A stretch of 64,000 nucleotides of DNA from Streptomyces albiflavescens (GTDB lineage: Bacteria; Actinomycetota; Actinomycetes; Streptomycetales; Streptomycetaceae), in NCBI RefSeq assembly GCF_014645835.1, contig NZ_BMMM01000001.1, forward strand, positions 434,001-498,000. The letters are read 5' to 3'. A program made the position numbers and the translations under genes. Each line of letters starts with the position of its first letter. Position 1 is the first letter of the stretch. Positions 18,801-25,104 of this stretch are shown one piece after another. The notes under the pieces were generated by a model that was given only the letters and a program-made list of their open reading frames with translations, searched no databases and was not told where the DNA came from.

Positions 18801-21242
18801 CACGGCGGCGACCGAGACCCGGCCGTCGTATGCGGCGAGGCGTGCCTCGACCTCGGTGTGCGGAAGGGCGACGACCGCCATGGTGCCGGAGCCGGACAGC
18901 TCGGTCAGGGCCTGACTGCGCAGGGCTACCACGGCCGCCGCGTCGTTGAGGCTGATCGCCCCGGCGACACAGGCCGCGGCGACCTCGCCCTGGCTGTGCC
19001 CGATGACGGCGTCCGGACGTACGCCCCGGGCCCGCCACACGGCGGCCAGGGACACCATCACGGCGAAGAGGACCGGCTGGACGACGTCCACACGGTCCAG
19101 GGACGGGGCGCCCGCGTCGCCCCGCAGGACGGCCGCCACCGACCAGGCGGTGAACGGACGCAGGGCGGCGTCGCAGCGATCCAGTTCGTCCGCGAACACC
19201 GGGAAGCTGTCGAGCAGATCGCGGGCCATGCCGGTCCACTGGGAGCCCTGACCGGGGAAGACGAAGGCCAACTTGCCCGAGGGAACGGCCTGTTGGGGGC
19301 CGACGATCAGATCGGTGTCGGGCTGTCCCTCGGCGAGACCGTGGAGCGCGGTGAGCAATTCGTCGCGGCCGGCGGCCTGGACGACGGCTCGATGCTCGAA
19401 GTGCGTGCGGTGGTGGACCAGCGACGCGGCCACGCCGGACAGCGGCAACTGCGGCTGGGCCGCCAGCGCTTCGGCGAGGCGGGCCGCCTGTCCCCGAAGG
19501 GCGGGGAGCGTGCGGGCCGAGAGGGGGAAGAGGGTCTTCGCGGGCGGTTCCGCGGTGGGCTCCTCGGCCGGCAGATGCTCGGCGGGCTCGGCGAGCGGCC
19601 GTGCCAGGTCCTCCGGTGCCTCCTCCAGCACCACGTGGGCGTTCGTGCCGCTGATCCCGAACGCGCTCACCCCGGCCCGCCGCACCCGGTCGCCGCCCCG
19701 TGGCCACGCCCGGGCGCTGCTGTGCACACGGAGACCGCTGCCCGCCCAGTCGACGTGCTCGGTCGGGGTCTCGGCGTGCAGCGAGGCCGGGAGCAGTTCG
19801 TGGCCGAACGCCAGCACCGTCTTGATGACGCCACCGATGCCCGCCGCGGCCTGTGTGTGACCGATGTTGGACTTCAGGGAGCCGACGCCGAGCGGCCGGT
19901 CGGCCGGGCGCCCCGGTCCGAAGACGGCGGCCAGCGCACGCCCCTCGATGGGGTCGCCGAGCCGCGTCCCCGTGCCGTGCGCCTCGACGTGGTCCAGGTC
20001 CTCCGGCCGGAGCCCGGCGGCGTCGAGGGCGGCGCGCAACACTCGCTCCTGGGCGGGGCCGCTCGGGGCGCTCAGTCCCTGGCTGCGCCCGTCCTGGTTG
20101 ATCGCGGATCCCTTGACGACCGCGAGGACCCGGTCGCCGTCCCGGCGGGCGTCCGCGAGCCGTTTGAGCAGCACCAGACCGCACCCCTCGGCCCACACCA
20201 CGCCGTCCGCGTCGGTCGAGAACGGGCTGCACCGCCCGGACGGCGACAACCCGCGCAGCCGGCTGAACTCGACGTGCCCGCGCGGTGTCACGAGCAGCGT
20301 CGCGCCGCCCGCCAGCGCGAGGTCGCACTCGCCGCTCGCCAGCGCCCGGGCCGCCAGGTGCAGGGCGACGAGCGAGGAGGAGCAGGCGGTGTCGACGGTC
20401 ACCGCCGGGCCCTGGAGACCGAGGGTGTAGGCGATGCGACCGGAGGCCACGCTGGACGCCGAGCCCGTGCCGACGTGCCCGTCGAGCCGGTCCAGTCCGG
20501 CCGTGGCCTGGTACCCGCTGTCGTACAGGCCGATGTAGACGCCCGTGGAGCTGCCGTTCAGCGCCCGAGGGACGATCCCGGCGCGCTCGATCGTCTCCCA
20601 GGTGGTCTGCAGCAGGAGCCGCTGCTGCGGGTCCATGGCCGCGGCCTCGCGCGGCGAGATCCCGAAGAAGGACGCGTCGAAGCGGTCGATGTCGGAGAGG
20701 AACCCGCCGCGCAGCGTGTACGCCTTGCCGGTGGCCTCCGGGTCGGGGTCGTAGAGCCCGTGGGTGTCCCAACGGCCCGCGGGCACCTCGGCGATGGCGT
20801 CCTCGCCGGCGGCCAGCAGCTGCCACAGCGCCTCGGGGTCGTCGGCGCCGCCGGGAAAGCGGCAGGCCAGGGAGATGATCGCGATGTCGTCGTCGGCCCG
20901 CACGGGCGGGTCGGCCGGCGCCGGGTCGGTCGCCGCCGCACCGCCGGTCCGTTCGCCGAAGACCGCCTCGCTGATCGCTGCGATCGTAGGGTGATCGAAG
21001 ACGAGGGACGGCTCCAGCGGCCGCCCGGTCCGCTCGGAGAGATCTGCCGCCAGCGTCACCAACTGCCTTGATCCCAAGCCGAATTCGGCGAGCGGCCGCT
21101 CCGGGTCGACGGCCATCGGGTCGAGCCCGGCCGCCTCGGCGACGGCCGACGCCAGCCAGTCCCGCGCTCCCTCGGAAGTCGTGACGGACATCTCGGGGAA
21201 CTGCTTCGGGGTCTCGTTCGCGGGCATCTCGTTCGCAGGCAT
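6897..21242 (-). CDS. type I PKS: ACP-KS-AT-DH-ER*-KR-ACP-KS-AT-DH-KR-ACP-C-FkbH
   Basis: A 4781-residue synthase. Loading ACP 25-95 (Ser58). Module 1: KS 118-540 (Cys287, His422, His462), AT 657-960 (GHSQG, YASH at 850-853, methylmalonyl type), DH 1021-1295 (His1053, but the usual Pro of HxxxGxxxxP is Ser1062), ER remnant 1498-1645 without its nucleotide-binding half, KR 1668-1850 (LDD, Tyr1816), ACP 1940-2015 (Ser1979). Module 2: KS 2042-2465 (Cys2211, His2346, His2386), AT 2572-2870 (GHSLG; specificity motif FASH, ambiguous), DH 2930-3205 (His2965 with intact Pro), KR 3438-3620 (LDD, Tyr3584), ACP 3710-3785 (Ser3744). Then an NRPS-type condensation domain 3805-4215 (HHAVSDL) and an FkbH-like HAD domain 4250-4781 (DGDET at 4447-4451, GNAT-like tail). 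There is no thioesterase, so release should be by the downstream reductase. The start at 21242 has GAGGA upstream; M6 and M18 are alternative starts. The FAAL upstream is the obvious loader of the first ACP. Confidence 0.93.
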   Translation of the reverse strand: MPANEMPANETPKQFPEMSVTTSEGARDWLASAVAEAAGLDPMAVDPERPLAEFGLGSRQLVTLAADLSERTGRPLEPSLVFDHPTIAAISEAVFGERTGGAAATDPAPADPPVRADDDIAIISLACRFPGGADDPEALWQLLAAGEDAIAEVPAGRWDTHGLYDPDPEATGKAYTLRGGFLSDIDRFDASFFGISPREAAAMDPQQRLLLQTTWETIERAGIVPRALNGSSTGVYIGLYDSGYQATAGLDRLDGHVGTGSASSVASGRIAYTLGLQGPAVTVDTACSSSLVALHLAARALASGECDLALAGGATLLVTPRGHVEFSRLRGLSPSGRCSPFSTDADGVVWAEGCGLVLLKRLADARRDGDRVLAVVKGSAINQDGRSQGLSAPSGPAQERVLRAALDAAGLRPEDLDHVEAHGTGTRLGDPIEGRALAAVFGPGRPADRPLGVGSLKSNIGHTQAAAGIGGVIKTVLAFGHELLPASLHAETPTEHVDWAGSGLRVHSSARAWPRGGDRVRRAGVSAFGISGTNAHVVLEEAPEDLARPLAEPAEHLPAEEPTAEPPAKTLFPLSARTLPALRGQAARLAEALAAQPQLPLSGVAASLVHHRTHFEHRAVVQAAGRDELLTALHGLAEGQPDTDLIVGPQQAVPSGKLAFVFPGQGSQWTGMARDLLDSFPVFADELDRCDAALRPFTAWSVAAVLRGDAGAPSLDRVDVVQPVLFAVMVSLAAVWRARGVRPDAVIGHSQGEVAAACVAGAISLNDAAAVVALRSQALTELSGSGTMAVVALPHTEVEARLAAYDGRVSVAAVNSGRSTVIAGDVEPLEALLADLDRQQVFARRLDVDYASHSAQVEPVRTTILDELDGVVTCPTSVAWYSTVTGEPVTEELDADYWYTNLREPVRFAPTVERMTADGYRHFVELSPHPSLLTALRTVAEDAGHDDLVAVGSLRRHEDGPACLDRAAAELHVHGRQIDWRRLVADAGTADLPTYAWDPQRYWIEPESAAGAPGLFDRAAHPLLGIQLQSADETRWTFRNEWSPATADWLPDHTVFGRTVVSGTTLMELCRAALAVARPHDPGDITDLLLLAPLTLPESGTTEVSVEVVTAGPVPEITVHGRPRGGEATGWTLHATASAAEPAAVTAGQPPLWPEAVEPAWSEETYERLTGLGLGYGPAFQGVRSAVATDGVELLARLSLPAVAHDAADPYPVHPALLDAALHVTAAFDVSDGRVLLPVAMGRCVLPPGGATELTALVRRSGGSGTDLTLDVTLWDADGLPAGRLEGVRLRAADPADLNGVSENGRHLYEVAWTAAPEAPAGTPGPEWAVVGDRSDPEVVGALRGLESAGIQVRETGTDIVVRFWPRPAAEDEPAAAAQELAATALTELQALIALPEGGAPSRTVWVTRGAVAAGDGDSVPGLAQSVLWGLARSARTEHPDLGLTLLDLDGSDLAGALPAAVAHTDEPELAVRAGALLVPRLVRARAADTLRIPAGDHYELDNLPAEPTLRAVAAQAAVAPGQVRIQVHALTVHPDSAAFPGGETLCAGVLTEVGADVEGCAPGLRVLALADSAPGSEAVADVRLVAVLPDDLPFTAAAALPLAPTDPGDREQLGAALREAVGAGPPRPAHTQVLPVTAAREAIRRRTASDGPFVLDLVGRPTPAPTDGTVLITGGLGAVGRHIARLLVELGVPRLLLTSRQGPDDPRAAEVTAELTALGAEVEVVSCDIADPVAVAGVLDRIGDEAPLRGVVHCAGILDDGVVAELTPERLAQVLRPKIDGAAHLHRLTADTQLDLFLLISSAAGVVGNAGQSNYAAANVFLDQLAHHRRSSGLPGVSVSFGAWAGEGLAAEHADLDRMARLGHRALTPDQGRDLVELSLRRGAPHLVAWALDLPRLRDNPATTGGTSAALWRSLLPAPRTGRGGGDGLADRLVRLPEAERAERVLALVREEASRTLGLRSAESVRPDQPLRELGMDSVTAVELRNRIGTRIGVKLPATLLFDHPTPTRLAAHLLSTALATGGRTVPDAQPTRTTVTASDEPVALVAMACRLPGGVSDPDGLWRLVAEGRDAVGPFPAGRWDVESLYDPDPEALGKSYAREGGFLEGLESFDAGFFGITPKEAAAMDPQQRLLLETAWEALERAGIVPAELAGSTTGVYVGMFGSDYLSGSRLDQLDGYVGTGSALSVASGRLAYVLGLGGPALTVDTACSSSLVALHLAAQALRSGECDLALAGGVTLMVTPGTFVEFSRLRGLSPTGRCRSFSDGADGAIWAEGAGMVVLKRLSDARRDGDEVLAVLRGTAVNQDGRSQGLSAPNGPAQEQVIRRALERSGLDPADIDYVEAHGTGTTLGDPIEANALSEVFGDSRPPGRPLYLGSLKSNIGHAQAASGVLGLMKVVQSLRRETLPRTLHADTPSRHVDWDGSGLQLLREPVAWPSSQERIRRAGVSAFGISGTNAHLILEEAEPVEAAPEAEPDTEPKVELPPGKRLFVLSGRSETAVRGQAARLAEHLSDDSAALPDIAHSLARHRSHFERRAAIVSGDPNELRTVLDALATGRKPPAPPRAEQTGKVAFVFAGHGGQWPGMGLELMADCEPFREELARVDEAVRRHVGWSVLNALRAPEEFSPLDRTEYLQPVLFAVNAALSAVWRAFGIAPDAVVGHSLGEIAAAYSVGALTLDEAVTVVTGRAQAVAPLVGHGGMLAVELPRTEVEKLLSPYPDRLFVAAVNSAHSTAVSGEAEALAELRQHLEAQAIPVRRLSTAFASHTPLMDPLREELLDRFSGVRGTWTPTPLYSAVLAEPVPGDRLDAEYWFANLGQPVRFADAIRRMLDDGYRYFVELSPHPSLIPSIEAVAAEAGIDAVGVGSLGRQQDGRDVLLRRLGELYEAGHTPDWSALFPEGRRVDLPTYAFARERHWLAPAPAGASGASPLLGTHIEASDEPERHIFQSDIDLRDSRFGYLTDHRVTGEVWLPGAAFLGMALEGASTLHDGGEVRLADVRFIRPLRLDADRPVRLQLVLRPAEDGFRDFTIASATRGERATRWERHAVGQVAVGAVEPAADARFATLREQCTEDVDLSGVYGRLAALGIDYGPAFRGLEAGHRADSVALGRLADKPAAGHLLHPAVLDAAFHTAALPGNAPEGRAFVPAGVGRLRFTGVRTTPAWVTCVLRSVRGDTATLDLRLWDQNEQLVLEMEEFELAALSPLDGALFETGWQPRPDAHERPADGRWLILADETGVAAELAERLGSSVPHVIARRGEEFGLEAPGRYVLDPTDPLHLARLFDEAFTDGLPERVVQLSALDAPAIGDARTAEEAARLCCLSTLHLVRTLADRPQGRAPRLFVVARGSQAAGDSTQVTHPQQALAWGFGLTVAQEYPELSTTLIDLPATDGVDALWTQLRHADDERLVALRESGRLVPRLARTRPDEGGHADITPDGVHLITGGLGGLGRVVAERLVRRGARRLALMSRGTPDADTADWIKGLQERGATVHVARADVADRDGLTAALDAVRREAGPITGVVHAAGVLDDATVANLTDERVLHVLAPKVLGTALLTELIPEAGNLVLFASAAGLLGSAGQSPYSAANAFLDAWAHHLARAERRALSLDWGAWKGVGMVAESGTRAAETSRSGLVAFSPQDGGELFDRVLTTSRRQLAPIALDWEMLALDPDAARTRPILGDLVTVPVGTADSDGLVKKVFAATTDQDRAEWLEAYVRARVGEVSGGVVDVFATSALKELGLDSLMLVRLRNAFARELGVELPAAAVFSASDIRGLARTLGEALPERNTETRGEEQPQVAVEVPESELRPATRDVVRLLRSAQPGMPDAAHGVGLAVRLVTPTTREALTDILTRLAGRHAALRTAIVNGAEGGRQLRVEREPARPVLSWTTVEGELDAAEGLCRLLEPPFDLANTSLWRFELLDGGARGQILVFGAHHAVSDLQSLLLVAGEIDAELSGTSLGDAVTNRDIHLLIEAQQTGDAPGTGAAEWREAFHGSARLDLTLARPRPAARSYRAGSVTVAIPEGLMERVSAAASGLAITPAAYCLGTLTVLLARKRERERFVLAVPVDTRIHADAYDAVGFFGVPVPFPAEARPGERIEEVLRRTDGRLDRVLAKGAMFSDVLSTLARQGLFRTDAPLVEVYFNYVRSSAGRLTHLEVLPAGTGYTDLDLMITMTPDAGRIRLDHNLDILDAATSTELGEEFLRLLAEAVEDPMAAVRTTVEAVPGEAVPVVAEARAEAGAPTGDEPAASRPSLALAATFALGNLPPLCEAAANEGARDGGLTVAEASYHQVLAGLRDPSGVFADSTTAVGVVLLRAADLERFGPVDDALLAELRTEYPAALRALSERTRKPLIVGFLPSVREEERLARWEREIADELAELPGVAVLRPDDWTRHHAVEERFDERTERLAHLPFTARFQAAVALRLAEVVRAVRRPVPKVIAVDGDETLWGGVAGEIGPEAVDLTGPRSLLARRLLQWRAAGALLALVSNNDEDTVRAVLERPDSLLKAEHFSVLSATWGPKSGRLAEAARTLNLGLDSFLFLDDNPVEVGGVRSALPQVLSVTCPPAAELEEFLGRLWPLVPAAATAEDALRAGFYAQEREREAVREQAGFEEFLAQLELAVDVRALSEADVQRAEQLVRRTNQFTLRARSADGGDLARWRERGEVWTAAARDRFGDYGQIGLLAVRPDGDQLDVLAWLMSCRALGRGVEERLLQWLADRADELGCAKVRLTAERTPRNVPARRLLAALGGGNQDDERLESVVTPEHLRTFRSWQRQ

Positions 21243-21452
21243 CTAGACAGGTGTCCTCGTGAACTCGGGCTCAGGCGGATTCCGTACGACCGATGCGGCG
21301 GGTACGCCTGATGGGCGTACGGCTGTTGGGGCCGACGTACGGTGGGTTGACTCGGGCGACGTACGACCGAGGAAGCGGCCTACGGCCGATATGGCCCGTA
21401 CGACCGTCCCGCTGCCGCCGGCGCGGACGCGCGCCGACGACAGCGGGTGACG
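21243..21452. other. PKS-FAAL intergenic spacer rich in CGTACG
   Basis: This 210-bp gap inside the lipid operon has no credible gene. It carries five copies of the palindrome CGTACG (21283, 21316, 21336, 21360, 21397), three of them within CGTACGACCG. That is dense for its length, although the hexamer is not rare in this genome. A second promoter for the PKS gene could lie here, but I see no clear -35/-10 pair. Confidence 0.4.
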
Positions 21453-23177
21453 TCATTCAGTGGCGGGGGCGCCGACCACCGAGAGGGTGCCGTCGAGGTA
21501 CGCCGCCCGGGAGGCACGGCGCTGGATCTTCCCGCTGGACGTCTTGGGGATGGTGCCGGGGTGGACCAGCACGACGTCGCGCAGCGCCAGGCCGTGGGCC
21601 TCGCCGATCGCGCTGCGGATCAGGTCGGTGATCTTCTCGGTCTCGCCCGCCGCCTCCGGGGCCGTCTCGGCGACGACGACGGGCTGCTCGCCGGCCACTC
21701 CGCCGTCCACGGCGAAAGCCGCGGTGCACCCGGGCCGCAGGGCCCAGTGGGACAACTCGGCGGACAGCTCCAGGTCCTGCGGGTAGTGGTTGCGCCCGTC
21801 GATGACCATCAGGTCCTTGAGGCGGCCGGTGACGAACAGTTCGCCGCCGCGCAGGAATCCGAGGTCTCCGGTCCGCAGGAAACGGCCCTCGCGGTCCTTG
21901 AGGGTGGCCCGGAAGGTCTCGCGGGTGGCGAGGGCGTTGCGCCAGTAGCCCTTGGCGACGCTCGCGCCGCCGACCCAGATCTCGCCGACCTCACCCTCGG
22001 GCAGCTCCACCTGCCGTTCGGGGTCGGCGATCACCACGGTCGTGCCGGGGCCGGGCCGCCCGGAACCGACCGTCGCCGCGTCCGCCGCGCCGGCGTGCGG
22101 CCCGGTCTCGGCGGCCTCGATCAGGGAGGGCGGGGCCTGCACCGAGCTGCCGGTGACCATCAACGTGGTCTCGGCGAGGCCGTAGCAGGGGTACAGGGCC
22201 TCTCGACGGAAGCCGACCTCACCGAAGGTCTCCGTGAACCGCCGCAGGGTGGCGGCCCGCACCGGTTCGGCGCCGTTGAAGGCGACCTTCCACCGGCTCA
22301 GGTCGAGCTTGTCGAGGAGGTCGGGCGTGGCGTGTTTCAGACACAGCTCGTACGCGAAGTTGGGGCCGCCGCTGGTGTGCGGGCGGTAGCGACTGAGGGC
22401 GGTCAACCAGCGTTGGGGCTGCTGCAGGAAGTGCAACGGCGAGAAGAGCGTGGCGGTCACGCCGAGGTAGACCGTGTTCAGGACGGGGCCTATGAGCCCC
22501 ATGTCGTGGTACACGGGCAGCCAGCTGACGAACAGTTCGTGGTCGTACTCCGCGATCGCGTCCGGGGTGTGACCCATCCGCTCGGTGATGACCCGCTCGT
22601 TGTCCAGCAGGTTCCCGTGGGTCACCATCACACCGCGCGGGGCGGACGTGGACCCGGAGGTGTATTGGAGGAAGGCGACCGAGTCGGCGGTGAGGTCGGG
22701 TTCGCGCCAGGAGTCGGCCGCCTCGTCGGGGATGTCCTCGGTGGCGACGCAGGTGATGCCGTCCAGTTCGGGCAGGTGTTCCGCCATGGCGCCCAGAGCG
22801 GCGATCACCTCACGGCCGCCCAGGATCACCTTGGCGTCCGCGTCGGCTATCAGGCGCTTCATACGGATCAGGGCGCGATGGTTCTGCGAGCGCCCCTGCG
22901 GGGGCACGCCCGGCACGGCGACGACTCCGGCGGAAAGGCAGCCGAGATAGCCGCAGATGAACTCGAGGCCGGGCGGATACAGCAGCATGGCGCGGGAACC
23001 GGCCAGGCCGCGCTCCTGCAGCCAGGCGGCGACGGCTCGGGACCGGCTCGCCAGACGCGCGTAGGAGATGTCCTGGATCTCTCCGTCACAGTCACCCGTG
23101 ACGAGATAGCGGTAGGCGGTCCGGTCGGGCTGTTGCGAGGCATGCGCGGTCAGCAAATCGACCAGGGAACGAGCCAT
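21453..23177 (-). CDS. fatty acyl-AMP ligase (FAAL)
   Basis: A 574-residue adenylate-forming enzyme of the FAAL branch, which activates a fatty acid as acyl-AMP and transfers it to a carrier protein instead of CoA. Visible motifs are QYTSGSTSAPRGVMVTH (A3 region), WLPVYHDMGLIG, GGPNFAYELC, YGLAETTLMV and the C-terminal PKTSSGKIQRRA with the catalytic Lys. The gene stands first in the operon, 210 bp ahead of a PKS that begins with a free ACP. That arrangement is known from FAAL-PKS pairs of mycobacterial lipid pathways, and it implies a fatty acid starter. An inverted-repeat operator lies about 180-210 bp upstream of the ATG. Confidence 0.92.
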   Translation of the reverse strand: MARSLVDLLTAHASQQPDRTAYRYLVTGDCDGEIQDISYARLASRSRAVAAWLQERGLAGSRAMLLYPPGLEFICGYLGCLSAGVVAVPGVPPQGRSQNHRALIRMKRLIADADAKVILGGREVIAALGAMAEHLPELDGITCVATEDIPDEAADSWREPDLTADSVAFLQYTSGSTSAPRGVMVTHGNLLDNERVITERMGHTPDAIAEYDHELFVSWLPVYHDMGLIGPVLNTVYLGVTATLFSPLHFLQQPQRWLTALSRYRPHTSGGPNFAYELCLKHATPDLLDKLDLSRWKVAFNGAEPVRAATLRRFTETFGEVGFRREALYPCYGLAETTLMVTGSSVQAPPSLIEAAETGPHAGAADAATVGSGRPGPGTTVVIADPERQVELPEGEVGEIWVGGASVAKGYWRNALATRETFRATLKDREGRFLRTGDLGFLRGGELFVTGRLKDLMVIDGRNHYPQDLELSAELSHWALRPGCTAAFAVDGGVAGEQPVVVAETAPEAAGETEKITDLIRSAIGEAHGLALRDVVLVHPGTIPKTSSGKIQRRASRAAYLDGTLSVVGAPATE

Positions 23178-23354
23178 ATGAGGAGTCTCACCTGTTCGGA
23201 TAAATGGGCGAGGGGGAACTGGAGTTCGAAGGCTGCGTCACACGTACGCGCAGAAGCCGCGGACACCTGGCCTCCTTGCCAGACCGTCCATCTCGGCCAA
23301 GCCGTCCGAGGAGCGGCAGCGATGCGCGCGCCGGCTCCTCGCGACTCCCGTTCA

Positions 23355-23384
23355 GCTTGCTACCAACGAGTAGCACGATAGCAA
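23355..23384. promoter_or_regulatory. overlapping inverted repeats, likely operator of the lipid operon
   Basis: CTTGCTA (23355-23361) is mirrored by TAGCAAG (23378-23384). Nested inside is TGCTAC (23357-23362) mirrored by GTAGCA (23369-23374). The same half-site is thus used three times in 30 bp, in an unusually AT-rich stretch upstream of the FAAL gene. This is typical of a dimeric repressor site. A further short hairpin, CCGCT/AGCGG, lies at 23391-23404. No regulator gene is adjacent, and no convincing -35/-10 pair could be fixed. Confidence 0.55.
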
Positions 23385-23664
23385 GTCTTCTCCGCTACAC
23401 AGCGGTAACCCTGGGTATTCAATGAGGAATTGGGAAATCTGACACGCCGTTGCAGAAACGCTCCACCGGCCCGCGGTTGCCATACCACCCATGCGGCCTG
23501 CGGAATTGCGCCCGCCACCTGCCGCGGAGACCCTCACTTCGTCGTATTGCCGCCCCTGCCCAAGTGGTAGAGCTCACTCATGCGGCTGAACAGGCGCCGC
23601 TGGTCGACCATGTGCCGGTCCCCGCTGTCGCAGCGGTACCCCTACGACTCAACCTGCCGGGAAT
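23385..23664. other. intergenic region between FAAL and gentisate operon
   Basis: No credible gene here. The part nearest the operator (23390-23450) is AT-rich and most likely contains the promoter of the minus-strand lipid operon. The rest has ordinary GC content and no terminator-grade hairpin that I could find for the upstream gentisate operon. Read-through from that operon into the FAAL gene therefore cannot be excluded. Confidence 0.4.
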
Positions 23665-25080
23665 TCAACTGCGTTCAGCCGCCGACCGGGAAAACGGTTC
23701 CCGAGACCTGCCCCGTGACCCGGGCCGCTGCTGCCCGTCGATGGATTCGCACCGCGAACCGGAGGGCGTCGACCACTTGGCCCGGCCTCCCGCGAACTCG
23801 GCGGCGGTTCCCACCTCTTGAACCGGGACCGAGTCCAATGGGATGGGTGTGAACATGGCCGGCTCCTTATCCGGGGTCAGCGCCGTGGGGCCGTACACCC
23901 AGTCGGTGAAGCCGTAGTCGTACACGTCGCGTTCACGCATGATCGCGTTGCGCTGGAGCCGCTTCTCTCCGTCGAGATGCCACAGCTCGCCCCATGCGCG
24001 CGCCGTCGTCAGCACGCGGCGGCAGTGCTCGACGCGGACCGCTTCGTACGCGGCCAGGGCGGCGTCCCAGTCCGGCGGGGTGCCGTCGGAGCTCCTGCGA
24101 GCGATGTGCTCGGCGAGGACCCAGCCGTCCTCGATCGCCATGATCGCGCCCTGCGCCATGTATTGGAGCGGCGGATGGGCGGCGTCGCCCAGCAGAGCGA
24201 TACGGCCGTACACCCAGGTCGAGACCGGGTCGCGGTCGAGCATCTGCCACCAGCGGTCGCGCCACATCAGCGGGATGCCCTGACGCACGTCGTCGCAGGT
24301 GGCTTCGAAGGCGGCATCGAGTTCGTCGGGCGTGCCCCACTCCTCCTGTCCGGCCAGTGCCTTGGGCGACTCGAAGACGGCCACCTGGTTGAACATCTCG
24401 CCGCCGCGCAGTGCGTACTGGACGAAGTGGCAGCGCGGTCCGACGTGGAGGACGATGTCCTTCTCCGCGACCCCGTTCTCCCGTACCCGGTCGATCGGGA
24501 CGGCTGCCCGGTAGGCGACGTAGCGGGAGCTGACGACGTCGTCGCCGACGAGCTTCCGCCGGGCCACCGAGTGCAGGCCGTCGGCGGCGATGACGAGACG
24601 GGCTTCCTGGACCCCGCCGTCGTCGATGCGGACACGGGCCCCGGCGGCGGTGTTCTCGTAGTCCACGACCTTCTGGTCGGTCAGCAGGTCCACACCGGCC
24701 CGCCGACAGGCTCGCAGGAACATCCCGTGCAGGTCGCTGCGGTGGATGACCATGTACGGATACACGTAGCGCCGTTCCAGGTCCCGCAGGTCGATCCGGG
24801 TGAGCTCGCGGGCGTCGAGCGCGTCGCGCATGACCATGTTCTCCGGGAGCACTCCCAGGCTTCGCGCCTCGTCGAGCAGGCCGTACTCGTGGAGGATGCG
24901 GGTGCAGTTGGGCGCGAGCTGGATGCCGGCGCCGACCTCGCCGAACTCCCTGGCTCGTTCGAGGACGCGCACGCGCAGGCCTTGGCGGGTGAGGGCGAAC
25001 GCGGTGCTGAGGCCACCGATGCCGCCTCCCACGATGATCACGTCGGGCTTGCCGCCGGTGGCGGGTGGTGTGGGGTTCAT
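23665..25080 (-). CDS. 3-hydroxybenzoate 6-hydroxylase (FAD monooxygenase)
   Basis: A 471-residue single-component flavin hydroxylase. The FAD fold begins with VIIVGGGIGGLS near residue 14, and the second FAD motif is GDAAHPPLQYMAQGA. It matches the 3-hydroxybenzoate 6-monooxygenase / salicylate hydroxylase family. The three genes upstream encode the complete gentisate pathway, so gentisate should be its product, most simply from 3-hydroxybenzoate. It is the last gene of the four-gene operon, 24 bp behind the isomerase. The last ~35 residues are Ser/Arg-rich and unlike the rest, an apparent extension compared with the ~400-430 residues usual for the family. Confidence 0.88.
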   Translation of the reverse strand: MNPTPPATGGKPDVIIVGGGIGGLSTAFALTRQGLRVRVLERAREFGEVGAGIQLAPNCTRILHEYGLLDEARSLGVLPENMVMRDALDARELTRIDLRDLERRYVYPYMVIHRSDLHGMFLRACRRAGVDLLTDQKVVDYENTAAGARVRIDDGGVQEARLVIAADGLHSVARRKLVGDDVVSSRYVAYRAAVPIDRVRENGVAEKDIVLHVGPRCHFVQYALRGGEMFNQVAVFESPKALAGQEEWGTPDELDAAFEATCDDVRQGIPLMWRDRWWQMLDRDPVSTWVYGRIALLGDAAHPPLQYMAQGAIMAIEDGWVLAEHIARRSSDGTPPDWDAALAAYEAVRVEHCRRVLTTARAWGELWHLDGEKRLQRNAIMRERDVYDYGFTDWVYGPTALTPDKEPAMFTPIPLDSVPVQEVGTAAEFAGGRAKWSTPSGSRCESIDGQQRPGSRGRSREPFSRSAAERS

Positions 25081-25104
25081 CGTCTCTTCCTTGAGTCGAT
25101 CGGG

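Noticed and set aside
5433..21071. Very long open frames on the plus strand opposite the PKS and reductase genes
   Set aside because: They are mirror frames produced by high third-position GC on the minus strand. Their translations are Arg/Gly/Gln-rich with no domains, while the minus strand reads as continuous PKS domains.
23555..23640. tRNA-like D-arm (GTGGTAGAGC) upstream of the FAAL gene
   Set aside because: No matching anticodon stem, T-arm or acceptor stem can be drawn around it.
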